Positions 19,688 through 29,689 of a stretch of 64,000 nucleotides of DNA are shown here, piece after piece. Source of the stretch: Pectinophora gossypiella (lineage: Eukaryota > Arthropoda > Insecta > Lepidoptera > Gelechiidae); the NCBI RefSeq assembly GCF_024362695.1, contig NC_065426.1, positions 1,674,001-1,738,000 of the forward strand. Direction: 5' to 3'. The number at the start of each line of letters is the position of its first letter. The stretch's first letter is position 1. The notes under the pieces were generated by a model that made no database searches, was not told the DNA's origin, and saw only the letters and a list, made by a program, of their open reading frames with translations. A program made the translations under genes and the position numbers.

Positions 19688-20052
19688 GTAGAGCCGACCC
19701 ATCATCATCTCCCTAGCGTTAACCCGTTTTTCACAGGATCCGCCTACCTAACCTGAAGATCTGACAGGTCCAGTTTTTTACAGAAGCGACTGCCTGTCTG
19801 ACCTTCCCGCCCGCGAAGGGAAAACCAGCCCAATACAGGTTAGGTCACATACCTCCGAAAATTCATTTCTCGGGAATGTAGATTTCCTCGCCAGGTTTTC
19901 CTTCACCGCTGAGCACATGATAATCATTTATGATCCAAATATGGATTCGAAAAAAAATTCGACAATCATTTGTTTATGCCTGTGCTAGATTCGAACCTGC
20001 GATCTCAAAGTGAGAGGCAAGCATTTATAAACTGGGCTACCACAAACCACAA
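19688..20052 (-). mobile_element. SINE-D, full length
   Basis: In complement the head has the B-box-like GCAGGTTCGAATCTAGCAC, then AACGATGATT-type body sequence, AAAACTGGACCTGTCAG, AGGCGGATCCTGTG and an ATGATG tail. Confidence 0.75.
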
Positions 20053-20477
20053 ACTATTAAGTATTTTTTTTGTTGGTAAAGCCACATACTATTCGACGAA
20101 ATATTCTTTTCCTTTCTGCTGTAAATTGTCCGCTGTTTCAAAGAAAAACATCTTTTACACCGTTTTGCAGATAAGCAGAGATTCGTAACCCGTGCTAACT
20201 TTATCCTCACCACTAATTTCAACTGAAACAGCCACAATAGCAATAGCTCTCACCACTTGGATTCTGTCCAAGTAGTGTCGTTAAGACGTATTTATACTAT
20301 CATACAAAATTTTTATTACATTTTCTCTGAATAAAATAGAGCAGATTTATAAATAAAGCTCTTTATGTTGTCTTTTTTTATTATTAATATTATTATAATT
20401 ATTTTGCGATCTAATTGCGACGAAGTCATTATAAGTTCTAGATGAAATTATGTTGCTGATTCCAGTCCATCACATCA
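20053..20477. other. No gene seen
   Basis: AT-rich; no supported feature. The overlapping short ORFs here have no recognisable content. Confidence 0.4.
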
Positions 20478-20563
20478 CTAAAGAACTCTTGTCGGTGTAG
20501 CATTCTCCGTGCTACTTTTAGGGGAAAATAGGACAGACCTGGGTGGAATGCACGAAGGATTGT
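20478..20563 (-). mobile_element. Repeat J relative
   Basis: CTCTTGTCGGTGTAGCATTC and CGTGCTACTTTTAGG match the sequence at 32185-32225 and resemble the tail of J. Confidence 0.4.
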
Positions 20564-20783
20564 ATACATCATCATCAGCCCATTAACGTCCCCACTGCTG
20601 GGGCACGGGCCTCCGCTATAGATGGATAGGGAGATCGGGCCTTAAACCATCACGCGGGCCCAGTGCGGATTGATAGTTATTAACGACTGCTAATGCAGCC
20701 GGGACCAAGGGCTTAACGTGCCTTCCGAAGCACGAGGTGAGAACTTTTTATTTTTTTGTGGTCACCCATCCTATGACCGGCCA
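20564..20783 (-). mobile_element. SINE-C copy 3, 5'-truncated
   Basis: In complement: the 5S-like GGTCATAGGATGGGTGACC, an A-rich run, the central module and the tail GGGCTGATGATGATG. The tRNA-like 5' part is missing. Confidence 0.8.
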
Positions 20784-20794
20784 GTATAGTACAC

Positions 20795-20895
20795 ACAGCA
20801 CAGACACAGGACAGTATTTCCATACAAACTCCATAGAACACTATCGTTTGGACGTTTCGTAAAAAGTGTCTTATTTGACTAGGTTGTAAAGTAGC
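20795..20895 (+). mobile_element. Repeat F, 3' part
   Basis: CATACAAACTCCATAG, GACGTTTCGTAAAAAG and TTTGACTAGGTTGTAAAGTA are F end blocks. Confidence 0.5.
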
Positions 20896-20929
20896 CTATT
20901 TCATTGAAAGAAATCCGAGTGTTTTTTAA

Positions 20930-21075
20930 AGAAAAATCACATGAGAACTGAGAATAATAAAAAAAAACACAAACTTTTTCATGAATTTTCCGGCAGGATA
21001 TTCCACTTGATATCAACTCAGACGATCTGAATCATACCTCAAAGTTTTCGTTACGCCGTCACTAACGCCCTGTAA
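20930..21075. mobile_element. MITE-H, right half
   Basis: GAACTGAGAATAATAAAAAA, TCATGAATTTTCCGGC and CGCCGTCACTAACGCCCTGT are the middle and right arm of MITE-H. Confidence 0.7.
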
Positions 21076-21079
21076 TAAT

Positions 21080-21170
21080 GACATTATATATACCTTAGAA
21101 TAAGTTTATCCTGTAAATGTTTTGTGAATTTGTGTGCAATAAAGTGTTTTTGTTATTATTATTAAACGTA
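21080..21170 (+). mobile_element. LINE 3' tail (family G type)
   Basis: TTTGTGTGCAATAAAGTGTT followed by TTATTATTATTA. This GTGCAATAAAG end is shared with 49200, 54165 and 59497. Confidence 0.6.
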
Positions 21171-21884
21171 CTACACAATTCTGCCTGCCCCTTCGAGGAT
21201 GAAGGCATGATGTCGTATATTGCGGTATGTAATAAACAAACAATTATAATTGCCTTTCATTGTAAAGGTTTCCAATGACGTCATTACTCAAAGTTTTTTA
21301 ATTTTTGCGAAACGTTCTAATTTTTCCTCTGGCAACCTTAAAATTTTACCAAATTAAAATAGGCTATATCGAACTTCTCTTTTGCGTAAAAATAAAATTG
21401 TAAAGAAGTTTCGGTGGGAACTTGTGCGTTGTTGTGTAAAGTTCGCGGCAGGAAGTGGTGGTCTCTTGTAAGGTGACCATGAGTCTAAAATTAATATGGA
21501 TATTTTTTATTTATTGTTTTAGCACTCACCTGTTCTCAAGAAACTCACAAAGACAACTGAGTTAAATTATATTTTCTCTTTCTAAATGGATAAACAGAAA
21601 ACCAACTTCGGAAAAAAAATCATCAGAATAGGCTCTTGCCTGTTCAAGGCAACCCAATCAAAAGAGAATTGTAGGAAACGTCAAAATGATACATTATACT
21701 AAATACCCAAGTATTACGTCATCAATAAACGTCGTTTTACGTCTCGTCCTGTTCTTTTTTAAGTAACTAATAATTAATACCTATTCTTAAAAATTAGACT
21801 GATTTTTGGTCCATTTCCAGATTAGCATTATTATAAGTATTATATTTGACACAGTTATTAGACCCTTTTTGGTTGTTTCTTATC
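21171..21884. other. No gene seen
   Basis: About 700 bp of low-copy AT-rich sequence with no supported feature. Confidence 0.5.
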
Positions 21885-21940
21885 TTCTTCTTCTTCTATC
21901 GTGTGGGTTGTGAGGCGAATTACCAACCTCATGATAAGAT
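21885..21940 (-). mobile_element. SINE-B tail scrap
   Basis: In complement, GAGGTTGGTAATTCGCCTC and CACACGATAGAAGAAGAAG. Confidence 0.65.
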
Positions 21941-21945
21941 AAGAA

Positions 21946-22588
21946 ATCATGATCTTTCAGATAGGTCTTAATTTATTAAGTAACAATTTGGGCGATAAAC
22001 TGTGCTGTTGCCACCATGGTGTCCTATTGATATAGTCATTCGTATTGGAGTATTGAAAGATCTGCAATCGCGTCTCAAAAAAGCACTTTTCAATAAAAAT
22101 AAAGTTATATTTTAAGTTACTTTATTAGTTCTTTTTTTTATTTTTTAAACAATCTATCTATATCAGCCTAAATTCATATCTTGTTTTGGACGAAGGGCTC
22201 TTCCATGTTTTTTCATTTCCGACGGTCTTAATAATTTTTTTATAAAGTTTTTTTTGTTAGATAAGCTGGTAAAAAAGTGAATAACGCTCCGTAGTTTTTG
22301 GTCACCCTACCCCAGAGGTCCAAGGCAAAACTTTCAGAGTGAGACAATCTTCAAAATATTCTCTCGGATTCCTCTCTGCGTAATTACGAGCTTATACACT
22401 TCCAGAAAGCTTTCGGAAACTTAGCTCCGCTTGTTAAAGCTGTGCTTTTAAAGGCACTGCTTATCTGTAAAGTGCAGAAAAAGCTTTATGTAATAATTCT
22501 TGCTAATAATAATAAACAGTAGAAGGCAAAGTAGAGTAAATAGAGAGCAGTGGAGTAGTAGTTACTTCTCCGTTGCCGAAACCCGTGA
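21946..22588. other. No gene seen
   Basis: No supported feature. Confidence 0.45.
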
Positions 22589-22670
22589 TAGTTTAGTTGG
22601 ACGAACGCTTGACTCTCATTGTAATGTTGCAGATTCGAATCCAAGCACAAGGCGAAACCAATGATTTTAG
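22589..22670 (+). mobile_element. SINE-D head
   Basis: GATAGTTTAGTTGGACGAAC, GCTTGACTCTCATTG, the B-box-like GCAGATTCGAATCC and CAATGATTTTAGA. The LINE fragment follows immediately. Confidence 0.55.
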
Positions 22671-22688
22671 ATTTTTTATTTCAAAATC

Positions 22689-23042
22689 ATGTATTTTAAG
22701 CAAAAGAGATTTTCTACAGAATCTTTATATAAAGAATGTAACCTTCTTACTATTCGGCAGTTGTACATTTTGCATTGTATTTTGAAGATACATAATAGTA
22801 TAACTTACAACCCTTTAATACAAAATAAACGTAGAAAAGACGTTATCGTTAATGTTCCAAGAGTTAAAACTTGTTTTGCGCGGAGACAATTTTATGTCAG
22901 ATCGGCATACTTGTATAATAAAATTAATAAAGAAGTGTATATACATGATAAAATATATAAAGAAAGTAAAATCATTATTTCTAAATGGCTTAAATCTAAA
23001 AATTACGAACAGATAGAGGCTTTCTTAAAAATAATAGAATAA
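22689..23042 (+). pseudogene. CR1/Jockey-like LINE ORF C-terminus
   Basis: A 117-codon open frame runs to TAA at 23040-23042. Its second half fits the post-RT C-terminus of CR1/Jockey-like elements: RRKDVIVNVPRVKTCFARR, then FYVRSAYLYNKINKE and IISKWLKSKNYEQIEAFL. It resembles the C-terminus at 14644-14883 in layout (aromatic-rich middle, then KxWLK near the end) but is a different family. No RT catalytic box is present, so it is a 5'-truncated copy. A CA-rich run at 23068-23105 follows the stop. Confidence 0.7.
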
Positions 23043-23065
23043 AAGGGTAGGATTATTTCAAGCAT

Positions 23066-23105
23066 ACACACACACACACCCACACACACACACATACACA
23101 AACAC
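23066..23105. repeat. (CA)n microsatellite
   Basis: ACACACACACACCCACACACA-type run with single interruptions. Confidence 0.85.
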
Positions 23106-23465
23106 CTATAATTTGTTACCTATAGATAGTATGTAAGTTACTTCTGGTTGTTTGTTTTACTTATTTTACTTATTTGTAGTACCTACAATGAGTTTTATCG
23201 GGAAGAGCGGTGTCAGGCGCTACGCTTAAAAGGAGGCTCCAATCACCTACTTATAATAGTGTATTGGTTTTCTACAAAAAAAATATTTTGTATTTTTTTA
23301 TTTCGTTTTAATGTTTGAATTATAAATGAATAATGTGATCCAAATATCAAGCGTCAATCATTTCGGTATATATTAGTCTCTGCAAATCTCCAATCTGTCC
23401 AACGCCATCTGTATTATAGAACGGAGCCTGGAAAGTTTCTAATTACATCAATACGGATTTTTTAT

Positions 23466-23507
23466 TCCCCCCCCTAGCCCCCCCCCCAACACCCCCCCCC
23501 CCCCCGG
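23466..23507. repeat. Poly-C tracts (G4-prone on minus strand)
   Basis: Three long C-runs separated by TAG and AACA. The complement has four or more G-runs and could fold as a quadruplex. This could also be an assembly-difficult spot. Confidence 0.8.
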
Positions 23508-23929
23508 CATTCGCAACAACTGGCGGCGGGACACTATTTATATCGACCAATTGATGCACGGGAATTTGTTTACCCAGATAAGAAATAAGCGGCGCGGTTG
23601 CAGATCTTCCAAATCCACCATGGCGATACCCAATAAGGTTATGCACTATATACCATACAGGATACTGGCAATCTACCCAACTTTTTCTCCTTTAGGTGAA
23701 AAAAAAAATAAAAACAAACTTGAACCTTTTCACCAACTTACGACGGAACGAAGTTATGACAGCCCTATTGGTCTGTATTTACTTTAAGGTTACCGCATTC
23801 ACTCCCGAATAAATTCTTCATAAGTTATTTATCTTACGACCCTGGTCTGGTAAACCCTTTAATTTTTTTTTTCAGTTTATCAGTTCAAATAGGAATATTC
23901 TTTAAGTGAAGGATGGTAGTAATACAGAT
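23508..23929. other. No gene seen
   Basis: Short ORFs on both strands have no recognisable content. Confidence 0.4.
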
Positions 23930-24040
23930 ATACAGATTACATTAAAATTTACATTTACAATACATACAGATGAAATGAAATTGAGAGCACATACAGGCAC
24001 AATTTATATAACATTTTTACCTTTACAGAACCCTTAGCTC
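23930..24040 (-). mobile_element. Possible LINE 3' end with two AAATG units
   Basis: GATGAAATGAAATTGAGAGC resembles the start of the 3' UTRs at 14466 and 45318, including a very short AAATG tail. Confidence 0.35.
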
Positions 24041-24149
24041 TGTCCATTTGTCCGACCAATTAGTGAATACCATCAGAGGCAAATCAACAAAAAGTCGTCA
24101 AAGAAAATGCGACATTATTTTATTTAGACATATTTTTGCAGGTCTTTTA

Positions 24150-24312
24150 CTTGGAGAGAGAGTGAAATTCTTTGCCGTCTTCTGTATTTCCGAATGCTTT
24201 CAAGGCCAGAGTAAACAGGCACCTTCTGGGCGAACTCGCTCCATCTTCGCCTCGTCAATGCCTTCGGGCAAGTCTGGGGCCAAGAGCCAACCCATCAAAG
24301 GTAAAAAAAAAT
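24150..24312 (+). mobile_element. Repeat K
   Basis: TTGCCGTCTTCTGTATTTCC, then GCCTTCGGGCAAGTCTGGGG and CATCAAAGGTAAAAA. The interrupted minus-strand copy is at 8090-8520. K may be a retroelement 3' end. Confidence 0.5.
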
Positions 24313-24649
24313 GAGGGACAAATAAAAAACACGATGAAAGGAATAGAACATTGAATGAACCAACCTTACAGGGAATTCCACCGGACTCATCTGTGCATTC
24401 TCAGATATCGCCAATACCAAGTTGTATTCACACCATGACATATGCTCCTTATTTTTATGATAATGTTTATGTTTTGTTTTTCTATACCCATTTATTTTCC
24501 TTAGCAATGGTCGTTTCTTCATCCTGCGCAGTATACAGATTGTTAGTAACATCGTAAAGAAAAGTTTGAAGGATAATTCATTCGCAAAAGTATGGACCTG
24601 AAAATTAATTTAAAAAGTAGTGTAATTTAAATAAAAATGACTGAAATAC

Positions 24650-24855
24650 CAATTGATATCAAGTCAGAATCATGTCTGAATCATCCCCCTCAGTATACGT
24701 TACGGTGTCACTAACACTCGTATGATTCAGTGGGAATTTTCCGTCACAAAAATATAGAATTGAAAATAATAAAAAAAAAAAACGCAAAATTAGATTTTTG
24801 TGGAATATGAATAGCATATTCGTTACGAAGTCACTAACAATCTGTATAAGTTATT
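24650..24855. mobile_element. MITE-H, rearranged
   Basis: TGATATCAAGTCAGAATCAT, TTACGGTGTCACTAACAC and TGGGAATTTTCCGTCAC, plus GAAGTCACTAACAATCTGTA, are MITE-H arm blocks in a shuffled order. Confidence 0.6.
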
Positions 24856-24867
24856 ACTTATGTATTT

Positions 24868-25176
24868 TGAGTCCGTGGTATCCCAGTCGGAAAAACGCTT
24901 GACTCTCCCTGTGAGGTCGCAGGTTCAAATCCGAACATGGGCTTAAACCAATGATTTTAGAAGTCATATTTATCACGTGCTTAACGGTGAAGGAAAACAT
25001 GGTGAGGAAACCCACATTGCCGAAAAATGTGTTTTGGAAGTTAGGGCGGTGTTCCATTCGAGGGGCAGGTTCGAAAGTCAGAAAACAGTAGCTCCTGCAA
25101 AAAACCGGACCTGTCACATCTTCAGGTTGGATAAGCGGACCCTGTGAAAAACTGGATAACGCTAGGGAGAAGATGA
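24868..25176 (+). mobile_element. SINE-D, full length
   Basis: The head TCCGTGGTATCCCAGTCGG has the B-box GCAGGTTCAAATCC. Then come GGTGAGGAAACCCACATTG, AAAACCGGACCTGTCACATC and GGATAACGCTAGGGAGAAGA. Confidence 0.8.
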
Positions 25177-25177
25177 T

Positions 25178-25605
25178 TATGTGTTATAAAAATCACAGTA
25201 GATCGTGTTTTTGTATTGTTTTATTTAGATAGCTTTTACTGAAACTTTTCATTCATATTCAATAAAAAAAGTATTCGCTTTGAATTTATGAAAAAGTTGA
25301 ACCTTTTAAAAGTTATCCAGACTGAATACATTTATTAAGTTCGGAAAGTAAATTACGGTTTTATTTAAGTTTTTATGTCTTTATTGTAACTTCATAATAT
25401 TGTAACTTATTGTAACTGAATTAACCTAAGAAATTAATCGACTATTCGTATTTTTATTACACGACATAGCATGGACACCGCCTACATTAAAGATATGGCC
25501 ATTCAATGGTCGAACACATCATGAAATGATTAATTCCAAGATCTGGGGGGGGGGGGGGTTAAAAAGGCCCTATTTAAAGCAATTCATCTGATTTTAGATG
25601 AATTG
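25178..25605. other. No gene; poly-G run at 25547-25559
   Basis: AT-rich, low-copy. A run of 13 G lies near the right end. Confidence 0.45.
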
Positions 25606-25860
25606 GGTCGCGTTCAAGATAAATTATGAATTCGGATTACTAAATAAATACAGATCTAAAACTAACGAAAAACATTTTCTGTATTATATTTATTTTTTTA
25701 TGAATTTTAATCAAGAAAAACGTAATAATAAGTTCGATATTAATCACATTTTTCTATGACGTCACAGTGTGCTTTTTCATACAAATTGCAAAGTAATTTT
25801 GTGTTTTGACGTTTAAGAAAAAGTTACTGATTTGACTAGTTGGAAACTAGCCTATTGCTG
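25606..25860 (+). repeat. Repeat F, reference copy
   Basis: Blocks in order: TCAAGATAAATTATGAATTC, ACTAACGAAAAACATTTTC, CAAGAAAAACGTAATAATAA, TTTTTCTATGACGTCACAG, TTTGACTAGTTGGAAACTAG. Copies occur at 40761-41075 and 60058-60475, with fragments at 12283, 13575, 17195 and 20795. Class not established; 60058 shows that it is mobile. Confidence 0.65.
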
Positions 25861-25929
25861 CTATGTGGCCTTTTAAACCGCCCTGGCCACCACACATAAT
25901 ATGAAGTTACACGTAGATATTATACAGGC

Positions 25930-26155
25930 ATCGTAAGGAAAACTTTGAGCGATGATTCAGACCATGATTCTGAGTTGATATCAAGTGAAAATCAAGATGA
26001 TAGCAAGTCGCAAAGATATGAAACTGAAAATAATTAAAAAAAAATACAAAAATTTTCATGAATTTTCCGACGGAAAATTCGACGTGATATTAACTCAGAA
26101 TCATGGTCTGAATCATCCCTCTCAGTATTCGTTACGATGTCACTAACACCCTGTA
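25930..26155. mobile_element. MITE-H, near full length
   Basis: The left arm with AACTTTGAGCGATGATTCAG and ATTCTGAGTTGATATCAAGT pairs with the right arm CGTGATATTAACTCAGAATC and TCACTAACACCCTGTA. Confidence 0.75.
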
Positions 26156-26299
26156 TACCTGTTATCTCAATTTTAGGGCCTTACAATAATACCGATGAAC
26201 TTGACACGGGTCAAACTATTGATTTATGTTACAAATAAATTACATTCTGCTCTACAGATGGCATTCAGCCTTAATTCAAACTTCAGTAAATTCCTTCCA

Positions 26300-26390
26300 C
26301 TTATTTGAAGTCTAAGAGCCTTTGGTGGCTCAATTGCTGACACCAGGGTTGATGAGGTCGGTCGTTGACTTTACAACCCACACGTCAAAC
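26300..26390 (+). mobile_element. SINE-B tail relic
   Basis: AGAGCCTTTGGTGGCTCAAT, CACCAGGGTTGATGAGGTCG and ACAACCCACACG. Confidence 0.6.
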
Positions 26391-26399
26391 TGTAAGTAC

Positions 26400-26660
26400 C
26401 ATAAATAACATAGCATAAGCTCACAATTATTTCCCAATTATGGTTGTCAGAGGTACTTAAGTACTAACCGAGTTTTCAGTTAGACCAACGTGATAGATGG
26501 TGAGCCGTATCCGGGTGAGAGCCTTCAGCGCTCCCCATTTGTCCGGCCAAGTAGTTAATGCCATCTGCGGCAAATCTACAATAAGTCACGTCATAAAAAA
26601 AAATAAAAAAAAATGGTGAACCGTATCGCCGTCTAAAAAGGTCGAGCAAACTGTGCAAGC
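26400..26660 (-). mobile_element. SINE-E relic split by SINE-P
   Basis: The minus-strand SINE-E tail half (26408-26511) continues after the insert (GCCGTCTAAAAAGGTCG, 26625 onward). The head is missing. Confidence 0.65.
26497..26627 (+). mobile_element. SINE-P, truncated, with 15-bp target duplication
   Basis: ATGGTGAGCCGTATC (26497-26511) and ATGGTGAACCGTATC (26613-26627) differ by one base and flank a 101-bp insert ending CACGTCAT plus an A-rich run. Confidence 0.8.
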
Positions 26661-26674
26661 GTAAACTGCACTTC

Positions 26675-26728
26675 TTCTATGGTGTGGGTTGTGAGGTGAA
26701 TTACCAACCTCATCAACCCTGGTGTCAG
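26675..26728 (-). mobile_element. SINE-B tail, inverted next to a SINE-B head
   Basis: In complement, CTGACACCAGGGTTGATGAG and CACACCATAGAAG. It abuts the head of the next, plus-strand SINE-B at 26729. Confidence 0.65.
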
Positions 26729-27003
26729 TGGTAGAGCGTTGGGCTCATGATCCGGAGGTCCCAACTTCGAATCCAGGGGACATATCAGAAAAATCACCTT
26801 GTCGTACCTAGTTTAGTTAGAACATTACAGGCTGGTCAACTGATTGTCCGAAAGTAAAATAATCCGTGCATCGAAAGGCATGTTAAGTCGTTGATCCCGG
26901 TTACTACTTACTGATCTAAGTAGTCTTTGGCGGCTCAATCAACCCTGACACCAGGGTAGACGAGGTTGATAATCCACCTCACAACCCACACGATAGAAGA
27001 TGA
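26729..27003 (+). mobile_element. SINE-B
   Basis: TGGTAGAGCGTTGGGCTCAT, a B-box-like AACTTCGAATCC, the central module (GCATCGAAAGGCATG variant) and the tail CCACACGATAGAAGA. Confidence 0.75.
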
Positions 27004-27297
27004 ATTTTATTCTTTATAAATTTGTCAATAAATAATGCTCACGTACTTAGAAATAAAGCGACAAACTTATAACGCATCTCAAATTCTTAGGAGATACTCG
27101 TAATGTCATTGTGCAAAGTTAACTTTGACCCACATCAAAATTGGGTCACGCGTTAATGTATACGGGAATAGGTTTCAAATATGTTTAACTACCTTATAAT
27201 TATCGGAGTTACTAACTTGTGCACAAGGTAACTTCTCTTGAGACCGGCTACGTAGGTATATATCTCAGGTATATGTGTCTATATACCTCAGGCATTC

Positions 27298-27362
27298 CTC
27301 GTCTTCTCAGGTCCGGGAATCTAATAGTATACGTCATTATCGTCCGGACCTGAGAAGACGAG
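27298..27362. other. Perfect 19-bp inverted repeat
   Basis: CTCGTCTTCTCAGGTCCGG (27298-27316) and its exact complement CCGGACCTGAGAAGACGAG (27344-27362) surround a 27-nt spacer. It does not match any MITE in the window and lies just upstream of the minisatellite. Confidence 0.85.
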
Positions 27363-27364
27363 AA

Positions 27365-27695
27365 ATGTCTGATAGCAATAATACTATCTTCTAGATACGT
27401 GTTGGATATCAATAATATGTTATATTTATGCTATCTACTGGATAAATGTGTGACAGATATAAATAATATCTGCTAGACAACTGTCCGATAGCAAAAATAC
27501 TATCTGCTACATAATTGTCCAAAAGAAATATTACTATCTCATAGATAAGTGTCCGATATATATAATACTATCTGCTAGATAGGTGTCCGACAGCAAAGGA
27601 AGTATAGAGCAGTGGAGTCTAATGACAATAATACTATCTGCTAGATAAGTGTCCGATAGCAAAAATACTATCTGCTAGATAGGTGTCTGATACAA
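27365..27695 (+). repeat. Degenerate minisatellite, unit about 34 bp
   Basis: The unit GTCCGATAGCAAAAATACTATC followed by TGCTAGATAAGT recurs about eight times with length changes. Each unit has an internal GATAG...CTATC dyad. One copy is broken near 27596-27618. Confidence 0.75.
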
Positions 27696-27979
27696 TTTCC
27701 CAAACAGGATAAGTTAAATGCCTACTTTGTGCTTTGAAATCCTATAGCAATACATCACGCGAGGTTGTAAATCGATTCTATCACATTTTTAATGCAGATT
27801 AACCTAGCTAGATTATATATTATTATATATATTTTTTTATTAAAAGATTTAAACGCGTTTCCTATCTTACTCCAGTTCACCACAAAAGGAATGACTTTTC
27901 GAATACCATGTAAGGGATCGTTCGAGTAACTCGATTGTTAGTTTTTAGAACACCTATCACTCTCGTAACCAAATACAAA

Positions 27980-28095
27980 GTGAGAGCACTCAGCGCTCCC
28001 CATTTGTCCGGCTAAGTAGTTAATGTTACAGGCAAATAAAGAGTATTTATATTTCTTTTTCTAATGCCATTTGCGGTAAATCTAGTAACATTAAA
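27980..28095 (+). mobile_element. SINE-P fragment with internal insertion
   Basis: CACTCAGCGCTCCCCATTTG and TCCGGCTAAGTAGTTAATG are followed by about 39 bp of foreign AT-rich sequence, then ATGCCATTTGCGGTAAATCTA. Confidence 0.65.
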
Positions 28096-28480
28096 AAAAT
28101 CTTGAAACGACTCCTGGCATAAACATTTTTGTGATAATTATGATGAATAGTGTTGGCCTTAACAAAATGAGAATTCATAAATAAAAACAAAATTATCTCT
28201 GTTATTCAGATAATAAAATCATCATTACGGACATAACAGACACATTCATAAAATAAACAAACCAATATGTTTATTATTACAAAGCAGTGGTTAGGAAGCT
28301 AAATATTATTATTATAAATAAATGGAGATTTTATATAAATACTACATTTTTCATCTGATTGATCTTATTCAGTAAGAAGCGATTGTTGTTTGCGCAGTTA
28401 GTAACAGAAAATGTGTATAAAGTGGGTTCATTATAGTATTTAATCTGATGTATAAGTATGTAGTTTTTTGCTTAAGTTTT
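28096..28480. other. No gene seen
   Basis: AT-rich; no supported feature. Confidence 0.45.
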
Positions 28481-28485
28481 TCTTT

Positions 28486-28800
28486 TTCTTGTAACGTGTG
28501 GGTTGTGAAGTGGATTACCAACCTCATCAACCCTGGTGTCAGGGTCATTATTGAGCCGCAAAGGCTTTTATAACGACTACGTAGTTACATCAGTAAGTAG
28601 TAACCGGGACCAACGGCTTAGCGCCATCATAGCACGGATCATCTTACTTTCGGAAAATCAGGTGATCAGCCTGTAATATCCTAACCAAACTAGGGATCTT
28701 AAGGAATTTTTTGTGCTAAGTCCCCACCGGGATTCGAACCCGGGACCTCCGGATCGAGAGTCCAACGCTCAACCACTGGACCACGGAGGTCGTTAAACTT
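28486..28800 (-). mobile_element. SINE-B, full length
   Basis: In complement the head CCTCCGTGGTCCAGTGGTTG has the B-box GGGTTCGAATCCCGG, then TTAAGATCCCTAGTTTGG, the module near 28612 and the tail with CACACGTTACAAG. Confidence 0.8.
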
Positions 28801-28919
28801 AGATTACCAAAATTTTACGATCTACTCTTTACATTTTAGGACGCACCTTTGTTATCATTATCCCGTATTTTGGCCTTACCTTGTACAGTATTCCACAAAC
28901 CCAACTAAGTACCTATAAC

Positions 28920-29447
28920 CCCTATAACCCAACCTTTTTTTTTTACGAGGAGAAATCCATCATGGATACCCAGTCGCCCGCGGAAAGCGACTGGGTTATG
29001 TGAGACTCCTACTCACTAAAATTCCTCGGTGTTCCACTCCGTTCGCCAATTGGCGGGTGTCCGGGGACGTTAGCACACTCTTCCGTGCACCCGTCGGCGC
29101 CGTCCGATTCGGACTCTCCCTGGGTTCAGGATGGGAGGAGCAGTCCATCCTGATCTCCGATATTATGTGATCTGCCGGGAACACACGGCAGACCACAGCC
29201 TCCACAGCCCTTGATGGGTTGAGCGACGGGATTTCCCCGCTCCCGTCGCCCAAGGGCTAACCGGGCAAGAGTTGGCGAGCAAATACCCCCCTTCTCCGCC
29301 CAGTTCTTCTGCGTCGGATAGGAGCAGAGAGGGGGTCGTCCTCTCTTGTCCGCTCCGCTGCCTCCTTCTGCGCCACCACGTCCTCGCAGAAGAAGACCAT
29401 CGCGTCCCAGGCTCTCTTGCTGCCAACCATGGCCCTATAACCCAACC
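28920..29447 (-). mobile_element. R1-like LINE, 5'-truncated, 15-bp target duplication
   Basis: CCCTATAACCCAACC occurs at 28920-28934 and 29433-29447. Between them, on the minus strand, lie the end of an ORF, a 3' UTR with a GTCGCTTTCCGCGGGCGACT stem-like segment, and a poly-A tail (T-run at 28935-28944). All features agree with target-primed integration of a truncated element. Confidence 0.85.
29257..29432 (-). pseudogene. R1-like LINE ORF C-terminus
   Basis: On the minus strand 58 codons end at a stop at 29257-29259. The fragment contains AWDAMVFFCEDVVAQKEAAE and an Arg-rich RRRRTGRRRG near the end. This matches my memory of the C-terminus of R1-clade reverse transcriptases in moths, where an acidic, Cys-containing helix precedes a basic tail. 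RT and endonuclease domains are missing because the insertion is 5'-truncated. The upstream 60 residues of the longer open frame lie in flanking DNA. R1 elements proper sit in 28S rDNA; this copy does not, so it belongs to a non-rDNA relative or is an off-target insertion. Confidence 0.6.
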
Positions 29448-29471
29448 TAACCCAACTTACTATACTAACTG

Positions 29472-29519
29472 TAACTATACAAACCCTAAGTTGTTGGCAA
29501 CTTAGGGTTTGTATAGTTA
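29472..29519. other. Perfect 22-bp hairpin with 4-nt loop
   Basis: 29472-29493 (TAACTATACAAACCCTAAGT...) and 29498-29519 are exact reverse complements; the loop is TTGG. It lies 25 bp from the R1-like insertion and resembles no MITE here. Confidence 0.9.
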
Positions 29520-29689
29520 GAGCGTATAGAATTTTAAGCTTAGCTCTATATGAGATCTGATAAGTTTTTGACATTGCGATCTATATGATATCGTCTCGGC
29601 GTCATTTTACATGAAAATGTTTTTGATGGGATCAGTTTATCATTAAAACAGATGTCATAATACCGGGTTTTTATTGGGTAAGTAAATAA

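Noticed and set aside
20037..20243. 68-codon minus-strand ORF
   Set aside because: No motif, low complexity, starts inside a SINE-D head.
27365..27695. CRISPR-like array
   Set aside because: Units are degenerate and contiguous with no distinct spacers, in a eukaryotic context.
28996..29253. 85-codon minus-strand ORF
   Set aside because: It lies in the 3' UTR of the R1-like insertion, out of frame with the ORF end.
29440..29462. Telomeric repeat (CCTAA)n
   Set aside because: Only loose CCTAACCC-like words, no array.
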